The notes: a model not told the origin generated them from the letters alone. Shown: positions 26,469-35,400, numbered from the stretch's first letter. The stretch: 64,000 nt of DNA from Caulobacter sp. X (GCF_002742635.1 NZ_PEGF01000001.1:682001-746000), one strand, 5' to 3'. Translations and numbers: made by a program.

Positions 26469-26798
26469 ATGAATTCGAGACTCGCCAAGTTCGCGATCGG
26501 CCAAGTCGTCCGTCACCGCATCTTTCCGTTCCGGGGTGTGGTGTTCGACGTCGACCCGGTGTTCGCCAATACGGAGGAGTGGTGGCAGTCGATCCCCGAA
26601 GAGATCCGGCCCACCAAGGACCAACCGTTCTACCACCTGCTGGCCGAGAACGAGGACAACAGCTACGTCGCCTATGTCTCCGAGCAGAACCTGCTGCCCG
26701 ACGACAGCGGCGAGCCGGTCGGCCATCCGCAGACCGCGGTGATCTTCGAGTCGTTCGACCACGGCCAGTACAAGCTTCGGCCTCGAATCTCGCACTAG
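26469..26798 (+). CDS. hspQ: Heat shock protein HspQ (YccV-like)
   Basis: 109-residue HspQ/hemimethylated-DNA-binding-domain protein. In E. coli HspQ modulates DnaA stability and Lon activity. The signature is complete: KFAIGQVVRHRIFPFRGVVF, DVDPVFANTEEWWQSIPEEI, FYHLLAENEDNSYVAYVSEQ, NLLPDDSGEPVGHP. I start at ATG 26469 (MNSRLAKF), as in homologues; the frame continues to 26304 but overlaps the leader of the divergent Ppx/GppA gene. No strong ribosome site is visible before this ATG. In Caulobacter-type bacteria Lon and DnaA control are central to the cell cycle, so the function may be relevant there. Confidence 0.93.
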   Translation: MNSRLAKFAIGQVVRHRIFPFRGVVFDVDPVFANTEEWWQSIPEEIRPTKDQPFYHLLAENEDNSYVAYVSEQNLLPDDSGEPVGHPQTAVIFESFDHGQYKLRPRISH

Positions 26799-26879
26799 GC
26801 GGCAAACCTGTCCGCGCAACCGCGCGATCGGCGCAAACTCCGAACAGCTTTTGCGAAAATCGGGGCGTAGCGTTCTCGC

Positions 26880-27764
26880 ATGAGCGGAGAAGGCTTCAAC
26901 AGCGCGCCCCCGCCGGGAGCGAACCAGGATTGGACGATCGATCAGGGCTGGGAGGCCTATTCCCAGGCCGAGCACGACGTCTGGATCACCCTTTACGAGC
27001 GCCAGGCCCAGATGCTGCACGGCCGGGTCTGCGACGAATTCCTGCGCGGCCTGGACGCGCTGGACCTGCATCGCGCCGGCATCCCGGACTTTCACCGCAT
27101 CAACGAGGAGCTCCAGCGCCTGACGGGCTGGAGCGTGGTGGCGGTGCCGGGTTTGGTGCCGGACGACGTGTTCTTCGACCACCTCGCCAACCGCCGCTTC
27201 CCGGCCGGCCAGTTCATCCGCAAGCCGCACGAGTTGGACTATCTGCAAGAGCCGGACATCTTCCACGACGTCTTCGGCCACGTGCCGATGCTGACCGACC
27301 CCACCTTCGCCGACTACATGCAGGCCTATGGCGAGGGCGGCCGACGGGCCCTTGGCCTGGGACGCCTGTCCAATCTCGCGCGGCTTTACTGGTACACGGT
27401 GGAGTTCGGCCTGATGAACACGCCAGCGGGCCTTCGGATCTACGGCGCCGGCATCGTGTCCTCGCGGTCGGAATCGATCTTCGCCCTCGATGACCCCTCC
27501 CCCAACCGCATCAGCTTCGAGCTCGAGCGGGTGATGCGTACGCTCTATCGGATCGACGACTTCCAGCAGGTCTATTTCGTGATCGACTCGATCCAGACCC
27601 TGCAGGAGGTGACCCTGCGAGACTTCGGCGCGCTCTATGAGCGCCTGGCCGGCGCGAGCCACATCGGCGTCGCCGAGATCATTCCCGGCGACGCCGTGAT
27701 CACCCGTGGCACCCAAGCCTACGCCAGGGCCGGCGGCCGGCTGGCCAGCGCCTCGGCCGGCTGA
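26880..27764 (+). CDS. phhA: Phenylalanine 4-monooxygenase
   Basis: Iron- and pterin-dependent hydroxylase converting phenylalanine to tyrosine. 294 residues, the size of bacterial monomeric enzymes. Catalytic-domain blocks: PDFHRINEELQRLTGWSVVA, FIRKPHELDYLQEPDIFHDV and FGHVPMLTDPTFADYMQAYG. Iron ligands His129 and His134 sit in IFHDVFGH and Glu175 in WYTVEFGLM. The tail contains VIDSIQTLQEVTL. It starts 81 bp after hspQ. Its last 46 bases overlap, tail to tail, the end of the acyltransferase gene on the other strand. A PhhR-type regulator or pterin dehydratase is not in the neighbourhood. Confidence 0.96.
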   Translation: MSGEGFNSAPPPGANQDWTIDQGWEAYSQAEHDVWITLYERQAQMLHGRVCDEFLRGLDALDLHRAGIPDFHRINEELQRLTGWSVVAVPGLVPDDVFFDHLANRRFPAGQFIRKPHELDYLQEPDIFHDVFGHVPMLTDPTFADYMQAYGEGGRRALGLGRLSNLARLYWYTVEFGLMNTPAGLRIYGAGIVSSRSESIFALDDPSPNRISFELERVMRTLYRIDDFQQVYFVIDSIQTLQEVTLRDFGALYERLAGASHIGVAEIIPGDAVITRGTQAYARAGGRLASASAG

Positions 27765-28930
27765 CCTTTCAGACCGAACAGGATCCGCACGCCGGGGATG
27801 CGCCGCACGATCTCGTAGGTCGCGAAGCATCCGGCGAAGGTGGCGACAACCAGGATCGCCCCCTCCAGCCCCTGCGGCAGGCCCAGCTTCGCGAGGTAAT
27901 GCGCCATGACCACGATCAGGGTCTGATGGACCAGGTAGAACGGAAAGACGCCGAGCGTCAGGTACCGCAGCACTGGTCCGCCGCGCGTCAGGTGCTTGGC
28001 CCCGAAGCCCAGGATGGCGACGATCGCGCACCAGGTATCCGTGGCGAACACGAAACGCATGAACTCCACCAGACGGCGCGGCGGGATCGGCGTGTCATTC
28101 CGATAGATCCAGACATAGCTCGCCCAGCCGGCCCAGGCCGCGACCGCGAGGCCAAGCGCCGGCCACCGGGCCGCGATCAGGCGCTCGCGCAGCAACTCGG
28201 ACTTGGCCAGGGCGAAGCCGAGCAGGAACGCGCTGAACGATACGGCGTGGACATAGTGGTCGCCGACCAGGGCATGGGTCTCGCCGAAGCGGATCAGGAA
28301 CATGCGCGCAGAGCCCAGGAACAGTATTGGCCAGACTAGGAGCCCCCAGCCCTTCAGCACCCGCTCCGCGCCGGCCTGCAGCCGCTCGCCCGCCCTTTTC
28401 CAGATCAACAGCATCGCGGCCAGCACCAGCGTGTAGAACAGCAGATAGGCCACGAACCACATGTGGTTCCAGGTTGGGGTGGTCAGGCACTCACCGTCCG
28501 CGCCGCACCAGTGGCCGGACGCGGTGACATAGCGGATCCAGAAGTTGTCGACCGACAGCCCGCTGCCCGGATGCGAGGCCATGTACTCGACGACCTGATA
28601 GTACGACTGCGGCGGCACGATCACGACCATCGCAAACAGCAGCGGCGGCAGCAGGCGGGCGACCCGCGCGCCGGTCAACTTTCCAACGGTGGTCTTGTCG
28701 GCCATGAACCGCGTCGCCGCGCCGGAAACCAGAAACAGTAGGGTCAGCCGCCAGGGATTTGTCAGCAGCATGAAGGGCGTCAGCTCCTCGACAACGTGCG
28801 GCGTCTTCACGTGCCATTCCCAGGGCACATAGAACATGCCGGTGTGGTAGAGGATCAGCAGGAAGAAAGCGCCGACCCGAATCCAGTCCAGGTCGTAGCG
28901 TCGGTCGATCGAAGAGACGGTCGTGGTCAT
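27719..28930 (-). CDS. Acyltransferase family 3 membrane protein
   Basis: Integral membrane acyltransferase of about 403 residues with about ten membrane helices. The opening RRYDLDWIRVGAFFLLILYH followed by TGMFYVPWEWH holds the conserved Arg and His of acyltransferase-3 proteins. LLFLVSGAATRFM, HMWFVAYLLFYTLVLAAMLL and YLTLGVFPFYLVHQTLIVVM are further family blocks. Such enzymes O-acylate sugars, glucans or lipids at the inner membrane; the acceptor here is unknown. I start at ATG 28930 since the frame beyond it lacks coding character. It overlaps phhA by 46 bases at the 3' ends and is divergent from a LytTR regulator. Confidence 0.85.
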   Translation of the reverse strand: MTTTVSSIDRRYDLDWIRVGAFFLLILYHTGMFYVPWEWHVKTPHVVEELTPFMLLTNPWRLTLLFLVSGAATRFMADKTTVGKLTGARVARLLPPLLFAMVVIVPPQSYYQVVEYMASHPGSGLSVDNFWIRYVTASGHWCGADGECLTTPTWNHMWFVAYLLFYTLVLAAMLLIWKRAGERLQAGAERVLKGWGLLVWPILFLGSARMFLIRFGETHALVGDHYVHAVSFSAFLLGFALAKSELLRERLIAARWPALGLAVAAWAGWASYVWIYRNDTPIPPRRLVEFMRFVFATDTWCAIVAILGFGAKHLTRGGPVLRYLTLGVFPFYLVHQTLIVVMAHYLAKLGLPQGLEGAILVVATFAGCFATYEIVRRIPGVRILFGLKGQPAEALASRPPALA

Positions 28931-29022
28931 GAGCGAGGTCCGGCTTGAACAGCGATGCCCATGACCTGCAGCGCCCCGCCTCGAAGGGCCAAGCGCCTCG
29001 GGATCAGCGGCCGTCAGCGGGG

Positions 29023-29863
29023 ATGACCGGCGAAGCTTCCGGGACAAGCAGCGGTCTTTTCGGGATGAGCGGCGACGAACGTCTCTGGCTGACTCGTGCT
29101 TACGCTCTCTGCGCCAGCCTGTTTATCGCCATCTGCCTGGTGAACATCCTGACGGTGCAGCACGACGCGCCAAGTCTGGGGCCCATCAGGCCAGCGATCT
29201 GGGAGCTCAGCAGCGCCCTCGTCCATCTGGTGATCACCGCCATTCCCGCAGCCATGGCGGTCTGGATGACGCTAGCCAAGCCGCCATGGCGGATCGCCGC
29301 GCCCGTCCACATTGTCGCCGTTCTCGTCTATTCGGCGATCCACGTCGCCGCCTTCGTCGCCCTGCGAAAAATCGCGCACGCTGTCCTGCTGCACGAGGCC
29401 TATCGCTTTGGCCCGCTGCCCAGCGAGTTTCTCTACGAATTCCGCAAGGACATGCTCTCCTACGCGGCGGCCACGATCATCTGCTGGCTGGCGTTGATGC
29501 GCGGCGCGCAGAAGTCCTCCGAACACGCTGTAGCGACGCAGGCGGTCTACGACATCCAGGACGGCGCGCGCCTGATCCGTGTTCCGGTCGCCGAGATCGT
29601 CGCGGTTCGCTCCGCCGGCAACTATGTCGAGTTCATCCTGGAAGACGGACGCCGGCCGCTGACGCGCTCATCCCTGGGCGCCGCGCTGGAGAGTCTCTCT
29701 CGCCACGGCTTCGTGCGCACCCACAAATCCTGGCTGGTCAACAAGGCTCGCGTCACCGGTCTGAAGCCCGAAGGCTCTGGGAGACTACGCCGTCGAACTG
29801 GGCGATCTGGAAGCGCCGCTTTCCCGTCGGTTCCCAGAGGCCCTAGCGGCCTTGCGCGGCTAG
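29023..29863 (+). CDS. LytTR-family membrane-anchored regulator, frameshifted near the C-terminus
   Basis: DNA-binding regulator with four predicted membrane helices (about residues 22-175 from the ATG at 29023; for example AYALCASLFIAICLVNILTV and DMLSYAAATIICWLALM) followed by a LytTR domain: LIRVPVAEIVAVRSAGNYVE, FILEDGRRPLTRSSLGAALE and GFVRTHKSWLVNKARVTGLK. After LKPEGSG the reading frame loses homology, while the +1 frame continues as GDYAVELGDLEAPLSRRFPE and ALAALRG, then stops at 29863. So one base has been gained, or two lost, between about 29772 and 29783. Without correction the frame runs on to 30378 through antisense of the GNAT gene. ATG 29065 or TTG 28945 are alternative starts. 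It could be a real mutation or a sequencing error. Confidence 0.78.
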
Positions 29864-30357
29864 ACCAGCAGCATCCCCATCAGGATGTCGTCCTCGAAGC
29901 GGCCGTCCGGCAACCGCCCGCGCGCGACCTGCCGCCCCTCGTGCTGGAAGCCCAGCCGCTCATAGAGCCGGATCGCGCCCGGATTGCCGGCGCCCGCCGC
30001 GAGCTCGATGCGCAGGATCGGCGGCGCCTGCTCCCTGGCCCAGACAATCAAGGCTTCGAACAGCTTCGAGCCGATCCCCTGCCCTTGACGCCGTGGATGA
30101 ACCGCCACCGTCAGGCTTCCCAGAACGTGCGCGAACAGCGCCACCGTCTCGCGCTTGGCGTGGATCTCTCCGCAGACGAGGCCGTCAACGTCGACCGCCA
30201 CAAGACAGATGTCGCTCTTGATCGCGCCGTCCGCGTAGGCGGGCGTCACCTCCTCCGGCGCCCGCGCAAGCGCGCCAGGCGTCACGGCCGCGGCCTTGTG
30301 CAGGGCGACAATGGCGTCTCTGTCCGCGAACGTCGCGGCGCGAATGGTGATGCTCAA
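29860..30357 (-). CDS. GNAT-family N-acetyltransferase
   Basis: 165-residue acyltransferase of the GNAT fold. The acetyl-CoA motif A is GSLTVAVHPRRQGQGIGSKL and motif B is LAAGAGNPGAIRLYERLGFQ followed by HEGRQ. The start ITIRAATFADRDAIVALHKA is typical. Its ATG overlaps the astB stop by four bases (ATGA), so it is the last gene of the arginine-succinyltransferase operon. That suggests a substrate among amino acids or their acyl derivatives, but nothing in the sequence fixes it. Its stop codon overlaps the corrected end of the convergent LytTR gene. Confidence 0.85.
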   Translation of the reverse strand: MSITIRAATFADRDAIVALHKAAAVTPGALARAPEEVTPAYADGAIKSDICLVAVDVDGLVCGEIHAKRETVALFAHVLGSLTVAVHPRRQGQGIGSKLFEALIVWAREQAPPILRIELAAGAGNPGAIRLYERLGFQHEGRQVARGRLPDGRFEDDILMGMLLV

Positions 30358-31694
30358 GCGGTCCTCTGGAACGGATAGAAGTCGCCGCCCAGTTCCAGGA
30401 TCTGGGTCAATTCGTCCAGCGCCTCTCGGCTCTCGGTCAACAGCAGCGGATCGGCGAGATCGGCCGGCGCCAAGCTGTCGCGATAACGGCGCTCCACCCA
30501 GTCGGCCAAGGTCGTGTGCAGGCCAGGCGTGAACCGCTGCGCCGGATTGGCGGCCTCAAGCTCCTCATCGGTCAGCACCACTCGCAGGCGCAGGCAGGCG
30601 GGCCCGCCCCCGTTTCGCATGCTCTGGCGGACGTCGACATACTCCACGCGCCCGATCGGACCGTTTGACGAGGCCAATCCCTCCGCGACCGCGTAGGCGC
30701 GCGGGTTGTCACGGGTCTCGGCCGGGGCGAGCAGCAGCAGGCGATCCTCGCCCGGGACGACCAGCAGCTGCGAATTGAACAGATAGCTGGCGACGAGGTC
30801 GGCCATCGGCAGGTCGGTCTCGGAGATCTCGACAAAGGCCGGTTCGAACAGTCCATCAGCGGCGGCGCGCACCTCGCGCTCCATCACCGCGCGATCCTCG
30901 AAGGCCCGTTCGTGGAAGAACAGGCACTCGCGCGTGCCGACACAGACCACGTCGTTGTGGAAGGCCCCGCCCGCTATCGCCGCCTTGGCCTGGCGTGGAA
31001 AGACCGCGCGCGCGGCGCCATGGCGACGCTGGATCGCCTCGAACGCCTCGCGGGTCTGGCGGGCCGGGAAACGCCCCTCCCAGTGCTCCCAGGCCTCGCG
31101 CCCCCAGACGAACAGATTGACGCCCGGCGCACCCTGCTCGGCGCAAAGCCGCACATGGTTGGCCGCGCCCTCGTCAGCGAAGTGCGGCTGGGCCGGCAGA
31201 GGGTCGTGGACGGCGAAGCGCCGCCCATCCGGAAACAGCCGACGCAGGGCGCGCGCGGTCTGCTTCCCTTCGAGGCTGCGATGCAGGTTGGTCAGCAGAT
31301 TGGCCGGCGTGAAGTGGACCCGGCCATCGGCGGCGTCGGCGCTGGGCGTCACCGTCGCGGCGTTGGCGGCCCACATCGACGAGGCCGAGCAGGCCGCCGC
31401 GGCCAAGGCCGGCGCGACCTTCCAGGCGGCTTCGAGCACGATCTCGTCCGCGCCCGAAAAGCCGATGGATTTCAAAAATCTTGTCGCCGGGCGCTCATGC
31501 GGCGCGAAAACGAACTGAGGCAGGCCAAGGTCGTAGAGCCGCCGCATCTTGGCCAGCCCCTCTAGCGCCGCCGCGCGCGGGTTCGAGACCTCGCCGGCGT
31601 TGCGGGTGCTGGCCAGATTACCCGGCGAGAGACCGACATAGGAATGGGTCGGTCCGACCAAGCCGTCGCAATTCGCCTCGACGGCGGAGATCAT
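30354..31694 (-). CDS. astB: N-succinylarginine dihydrolase
   Basis: Second enzyme of the arginine succinyltransferase pathway: hydrolyses N2-succinylarginine to N2-succinylornithine, CO2 and ammonia. 446 residues, full length. The opening SAVEANCDGLVGPTHSYVGL and SPGNLASTRNAGEVSNPRAA are diagnostic. The catalytic Cys is in SMRNGGGPACLRLRVVLTDE, and His/Glu-bearing segments include GGAFHNDVVCVGTRECLFFH. Start overlaps the astD stop by four bases, stop overlaps the GNAT start by four. It allows use of arginine as carbon and nitrogen source. Confidence 0.97.
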   Translation of the reverse strand: MISAVEANCDGLVGPTHSYVGLSPGNLASTRNAGEVSNPRAAALEGLAKMRRLYDLGLPQFVFAPHERPATRFLKSIGFSGADEIVLEAAWKVAPALAAAACSASSMWAANAATVTPSADAADGRVHFTPANLLTNLHRSLEGKQTARALRRLFPDGRRFAVHDPLPAQPHFADEGAANHVRLCAEQGAPGVNLFVWGREAWEHWEGRFPARQTREAFEAIQRRHGAARAVFPRQAKAAIAGGAFHNDVVCVGTRECLFFHERAFEDRAVMEREVRAAADGLFEPAFVEISETDLPMADLVASYLFNSQLLVVPGEDRLLLLAPAETRDNPRAYAVAEGLASSNGPIGRVEYVDVRQSMRNGGGPACLRLRVVLTDEELEAANPAQRFTPGLHTTLADWVERRYRDSLAPADLADPLLLTESREALDELTQILELGGDFYPFQRTA

Positions 31695-33142
31695 GGCCGC
31701 AAGCCTTTGATGTCCTTGAGCGTATCGGTAACCGCCTCGGCCTCGAAACTGGCGACCGGATAGGCGCAGTAGTCGGCGGCGTAGTAGGCGCTGGGGCGAT
31801 GGTTTCCGGACGCGCCGAGCCCGCCGAACGGCATGGAGCCGGCGGCGCCGGTCGTCGGGCGGTTCCAGTTCACGACGCCGGCCCGGATGTGGCTTAGGAA
31901 AGCCTCCCAGCGCGTTGACTCATTTGAGATAAGCCCCGCTGATAGGCCGTAGCGCGTGGCGTTGGCGGCTTTAAGCGCGTCATCGAAACTGGCCACGCGG
32001 CGCACCTGCAGCCAGGGCGCGAACAGTTCCTCATCGGGGATGTCGGCGCCAGTCACGTCCACCAAACCCGGCGTGACGAAGGCTTCGCCGAGACCCGACA
32101 CCGAACCTAGAGCACGGATCTTGTCGCCGGGCATGGCCTCAGCCGTCGCGCGGGCGGCCTTGGCCGCGCGGGCCGAAATCAGAGGCCCCATGAAGGGCTC
32201 GCCCTCGCCGTTCCACGGCCCGACCGTTAGGCGGTCGGCTAGCGCCGTCGTCGCCTCGATCACGGCCTTGCCGAAGGCGTCGTCCGGCACGATCAGCCGC
32301 CGCGCGCACGAACAGCGCTGACCCGTGGTGATGTAGGCCGACTGCACGACCAGGGCCGCGACCGCCTCGGCGTCGTCGACGTCCCAGACCACCAGCGGAT
32401 TGTTTCCGCCCAGCTCCAGCGCCAGGATTACGTCCGGACGATCGGCGAAGTGGCGACGGAAGAAGGCTCCGGCCGCGGCCGAGCCCGTGAACAACAGACC
32501 GTCGATCTCCTGGTCGATCAGCGCCTGGCCGGCCTCGCGACCGCCTTGCACCAGGTTGACGACGCCCGCCGGAACCCCGGCCGCCTCCAGCGCCTCGACC
32601 ATCAGCTGGCCAGCCAGCGGCGTTTCCTCGGACGGCTTGAACACCACCGTGTCGCCAGCCAGCAGCGCCGGCACGATGTGGCCGTTGGGCAGGTGACCCG
32701 GGAAGTTGAACGGACCCAGCACCGCCATCACGCCATGCGCCCGATGGCGCAGAACAGCGCGGCCGAACGGCATGGCGTTTTCCGTGACGCCCGTCCGCTC
32801 GTCATAGGCCTTGATCGACAGATCGACCTTGCCGGCCATCGAACCCAGCTCGGCCTTGGTCTCCCAAAGCGCCTTGCCCGTCTCGCGGCTCAGGGCCTCG
32901 GCATAGGCGGCCGTGCGCTCGACGAGGATGTCTTTGTACCGGCGCAGGATCGCGATCCGTTCGTCGCGCGGGCGATCAGCCCAGCCACGGAACGCTCGTC
33001 GGGCCGCCTGCACGGCCAGCGCGACGTCCGCCTGGCTCGCGGTCGCGCCCCGCCAAACAGCCTCCCCCGTGGCGGGGTCGGTCGAGACCAACTCCGGACC
33101 TTCACCGGAGCGCCACTTGCCGTCGATGAACAGTCCGCTCAT
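31691..33142 (-). CDS. astD: Succinylglutamate-semialdehyde dehydrogenase
   Basis: NAD-dependent aldehyde dehydrogenase oxidising N-succinylglutamate semialdehyde to N-succinylglutamate. About 483 residues from ATG 33142 (MSGLFIDGKWRSGEG); a frame reaching 33799 overlaps astA and is spurious. Blocks: VLGPFNFPGHLPNGHIVPAL, VVFKPSEETPLAGQLMVEAL, LLFTGSAAAGAFFRRHFADR, LALELGGNNPLVVWDVDDAE and the catalytic Cys in TTGQRCSCARRLIVP. The C-terminal RPTTGAAGSMPFGGLGASGN is typical of AstD. The ATG overlaps the astA stop by four bases. Confidence 0.96.
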   Translation of the reverse strand: MSGLFIDGKWRSGEGPELVSTDPATGEAVWRGATASQADVALAVQAARRAFRGWADRPRDERIAILRRYKDILVERTAAYAEALSRETGKALWETKAELGSMAGKVDLSIKAYDERTGVTENAMPFGRAVLRHRAHGVMAVLGPFNFPGHLPNGHIVPALLAGDTVVFKPSEETPLAGQLMVEALEAAGVPAGVVNLVQGGREAGQALIDQEIDGLLFTGSAAAGAFFRRHFADRPDVILALELGGNNPLVVWDVDDAEAVAALVVQSAYITTGQRCSCARRLIVPDDAFGKAVIEATTALADRLTVGPWNGEGEPFMGPLISARAAKAARATAEAMPGDKIRALGSVSGLGEAFVTPGLVDVTGADIPDEELFAPWLQVRRVASFDDALKAANATRYGLSAGLISNESTRWEAFLSHIRAGVVNWNRPTTGAAGSMPFGGLGASGNHRPSAYYAADYCAYPVASFEAEAVTDTLKDIKGLRP

Positions 33143-34143
33143 GCCTTCACCCGCACCACTTCGCCTTCGCAGACGCCAAGCGCATCCAGCGCCTCGCGCC
33201 CTAGAATGGCCGTCTCGCCATCGATCAGCACCGGCGCGCGGATCGCGCGGAACCGCGAGACCTCGCCGGTCGAAATCAGCGCCTCTTCGCCGAAAGCGTC
33301 CTCGCCCAACTTGACCCGCAGCCGCTTGGAGTCGCGCACCGTCCGGATGTCGTCGCGTGGGCAAGCCACGGTGGGGCCGGCGTCGAACAGATCGACCAGA
33401 CCCTGATAGCGGAAGCCTTCGCGCTCCAGCATGGCCCGGGCCGCCTCGCCATCGCGGTGGACGCGGCCGATGACGTCCCGCGCCTCCTCGGGCAGGAGTT
33501 CCGTGTAGATCGGGTGACGCGGCGCTAGGTCCAGGATGAATTGGCCGTCGGTCGAGGCGCTCATCAGGTCGGCCTGGTCGAAGTCCAGCCGGAAGAACTT
33601 GTGTGAGACGTGCTCCCAGAATGGACAACGGCCATCCTCGTCGAACCATCCCCGCAGCTCGGCCAGAACCATCTCGGCGAAGCGCTGCGGTTCGATGCCG
33701 ATCAGCATGTAGCGCGATTGAGCGAGCAGCCGCCCCGCCCCGCCCTTGCGTTTCTCGGGCCGCAGGAACAGCGAGCCGACCTCGGACCAGCCCGCGCATT
33801 CATTCACAAGCACCAAGGCCTTGTGGTCGAACCGCATCTCCAGCGTCGGCGACGACTGGGCCAGGGTCACGACGCGGAACGAAAAGAACGGCCGCTTCAC
33901 GCCGACGCCGGCCTTCACCCCCGCGACGCCTTCGACGGAGCCCGTGTCGAGGTCTTCCAGCATGAGCGTGTACCAGGCCTCGGGCGGCGCGACGCCAGCC
34001 TGGAAGCTGGCCTCGGATAGCGCCAAGCGCGCGCGAAGGGTCGGCTCGTCCTCGGGCAGGCTAGTGAAGCCGCGACCGGACAGCTCGGCCAATTCCATGA
34101 GGGCGTCGAAGTCGGCGGACACTGCGGGGCGAACAACGAGCAT
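33139..34143 (-). CDS. astA: Arginine N-succinyltransferase
   Basis: First enzyme of the pathway: transfers succinyl from succinyl-CoA to the alpha-amino group of arginine. 334 residues. Family blocks: LVVRPAVSADFDALMELAEL, SGRGFTSLPEDEPTLRARLA, SLFLRPEKRKGGAGRLLAQS, FWEHVSHKFFRLDFDQADLM and LPEEARDVIGRVHRDGEAAR. The N-terminal part has GNAT-like topology. It follows the M20 hydrolase with no gap (TGA then ATG) and overlaps astD by four bases. Confidence 0.96.
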   Translation of the reverse strand: MLVVRPAVSADFDALMELAELSGRGFTSLPEDEPTLRARLALSEASFQAGVAPPEAWYTLMLEDLDTGSVEGVAGVKAGVGVKRPFFSFRVVTLAQSSPTLEMRFDHKALVLVNECAGWSEVGSLFLRPEKRKGGAGRLLAQSRYMLIGIEPQRFAEMVLAELRGWFDEDGRCPFWEHVSHKFFRLDFDQADLMSASTDGQFILDLAPRHPIYTELLPEEARDVIGRVHRDGEAARAMLEREGFRYQGLVDLFDAGPTVACPRDDIRTVRDSKRLRVKLGEDAFGEEALISTGEVSRFRAIRAPVLIDGETAILGREALDALGVCEGEVVRVKA

Positions 34144-35400
34144 TCAGTGGGTCTCCCCCAGGGTGTCCATGGCCGCCCGGATCGCGCGGGCGTCGATCGC
34201 GCCGGTCGCCAGTTTCATCAGGATCAGGGCCGAGAGCTGGGCGCGCTCGACGAAACTCTCGGGCCAAGCGTGTTCGGCCTCGCTGTGGATATCGCCGCCG
34301 CGCACGCCCAAGGTGTCGACGTTCGGAAGGCCCGAGGCGAACAGATTGTTGCCCTCACAGACGCCGCCAGAAGGCTTCCAGGCGATCTCCTGGCCGAGCA
34401 GCGCGCCGACATCCTTAACCGCTCCGAACAGCCGCTGCTGAGCGGCGTTGAAGGGTTTGGCGCCGCGCGTGATCCCGCCGTGCAGATGGGCGTGCAAGTC
34501 ATCCCCGACCGTCGCCACGATCCGCGCGACCTCGCCTTCGAACCAAGCGGCGGCGGCGGCCTCGGGAAAACGGACATTGAAGCGAACGACCGCCACGTCC
34601 GGCACCATGTTCAGCGGCGCGCCGCCATCGATGCGGGCGACGTTGACGGTGACGCCGTCGCGCTGGCCGTTCAGGCCATGGAGGGCCTCGGCGATCCGCG
34701 CCGCGCCGATCACCGCGTTGCGTCCGGCGGCGAAGTCGCGCCCAGCGTGGGCCGCGCGACCGTGAACCACGATGTGGAAATTGCCCGAGCCCTTGCGCGC
34801 CGAAGCCAGAGCCCCGTCCGCCAAGGCCGGCTCGTAGGTCAAGCCGACATGACCGCTTCGGGCGAAATCGGCGAGCACGGGGGCAGAGGCGATCGAGCCG
34901 ATCTCCTCGTCCGGCGACAGCAGCACGCGATAGCCGAGGTGGGCGGCCGCAGGGTGACGCTCGAACGCCTCCAAGGCCGCCAGCATCACGGAAATCCCGC
35001 CCTTCATGTCCGCGATGCCGGGGCCATGCAGCGCGCCATCCGGGCGCGTACGAACACGCTGGAAGGCGCTCGTTTCCGGGTAGACCGTGTCGTAGTGACC
35101 GGTCAGGACGACCTGAACCGGCGCCTCGGGACGCACGATCACAGCCAACGATGGCGGATGGGATAGCTCGGTCTCGCGGCCGTCGGCGGCGACCTCGCGC
35201 GACGGCGTCAGCGGAATGTCGACCGGCGCCGCGGGCAGGCCGGCGGCGGCGTCGAGCAAGACCTGCCTCTGACGCTCCAGCCCCGCTAGGTGGCGACTTC
35301 CAGAGTTGATCGCACACCAGTCCACGGCGCGATCGACGATCTGGCCGCCAGCCTGCGCGATATGGTCCAGGACCGCACGGTCTTCTGACTTGAGACGCAT
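34144..35400 (-). CDS. M20-family metallohydrolase, first gene of the ast operon
   Basis: Zinc-dependent aminoacylase/deacylase-type enzyme of about 418 residues. Metal ligands and catalytic residues are visible in order: LTGHYDTVYP (His, Asp), GIADMKGGISVMLAAL (bridging Asp), LLSPDEEIGS (Glu pair), the dimerisation-domain motif VVHGRAAHAGRDFAAGRNAV, and the C-terminal GGDIHSEAEHAWPESFV (last His ligands). I start at ATG 35400 with GGAGG upstream; a TTG precedes it by one codon. M20 members include DapE, which removes N-succinyl groups. As astA, astD and astB follow directly, this protein may hydrolyse N-succinylglutamate in place of the M14-type AstE. That role is inferred. Confidence 0.88.
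   Translation of the reverse strand: MRLKSEDRAVLDHIAQAGGQIVDRAVDWCAINSGSRHLAGLERQRQVLLDAAAGLPAAPVDIPLTPSREVAADGRETELSHPPSLAVIVRPEAPVQVVLTGHYDTVYPETSAFQRVRTRPDGALHGPGIADMKGGISVMLAALEAFERHPAAAHLGYRVLLSPDEEIGSIASAPVLADFARSGHVGLTYEPALADGALASARKGSGNFHIVVHGRAAHAGRDFAAGRNAVIGAARIAEALHGLNGQRDGVTVNVARIDGGAPLNMVPDVAVVRFNVRFPEAAAAAWFEGEVARIVATVGDDLHAHLHGGITRGAKPFNAAQQRLFGAVKDVGALLGQEIAWKPSGGVCEGNNLFASGLPNVDTLGVRGGDIHSEAEHAWPESFVERAQLSALILMKLATGAIDARAIRAAMDTLGETH

Noticed and set aside
28945..30378. 477-residue LytTR fusion with a long novel C-terminal domain
   Set aside because: The extra ~200 residues are antisense of the GNAT gene. The real LytTR end is visible in the +1 frame, so a frameshift explains it better than a fusion.
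31691..33799. 702-residue form of AstD
   Set aside because: The first ~220 residues overlap astA in another frame and are arginine/glycine-rich; ATG 33142 gives a standard AstD.
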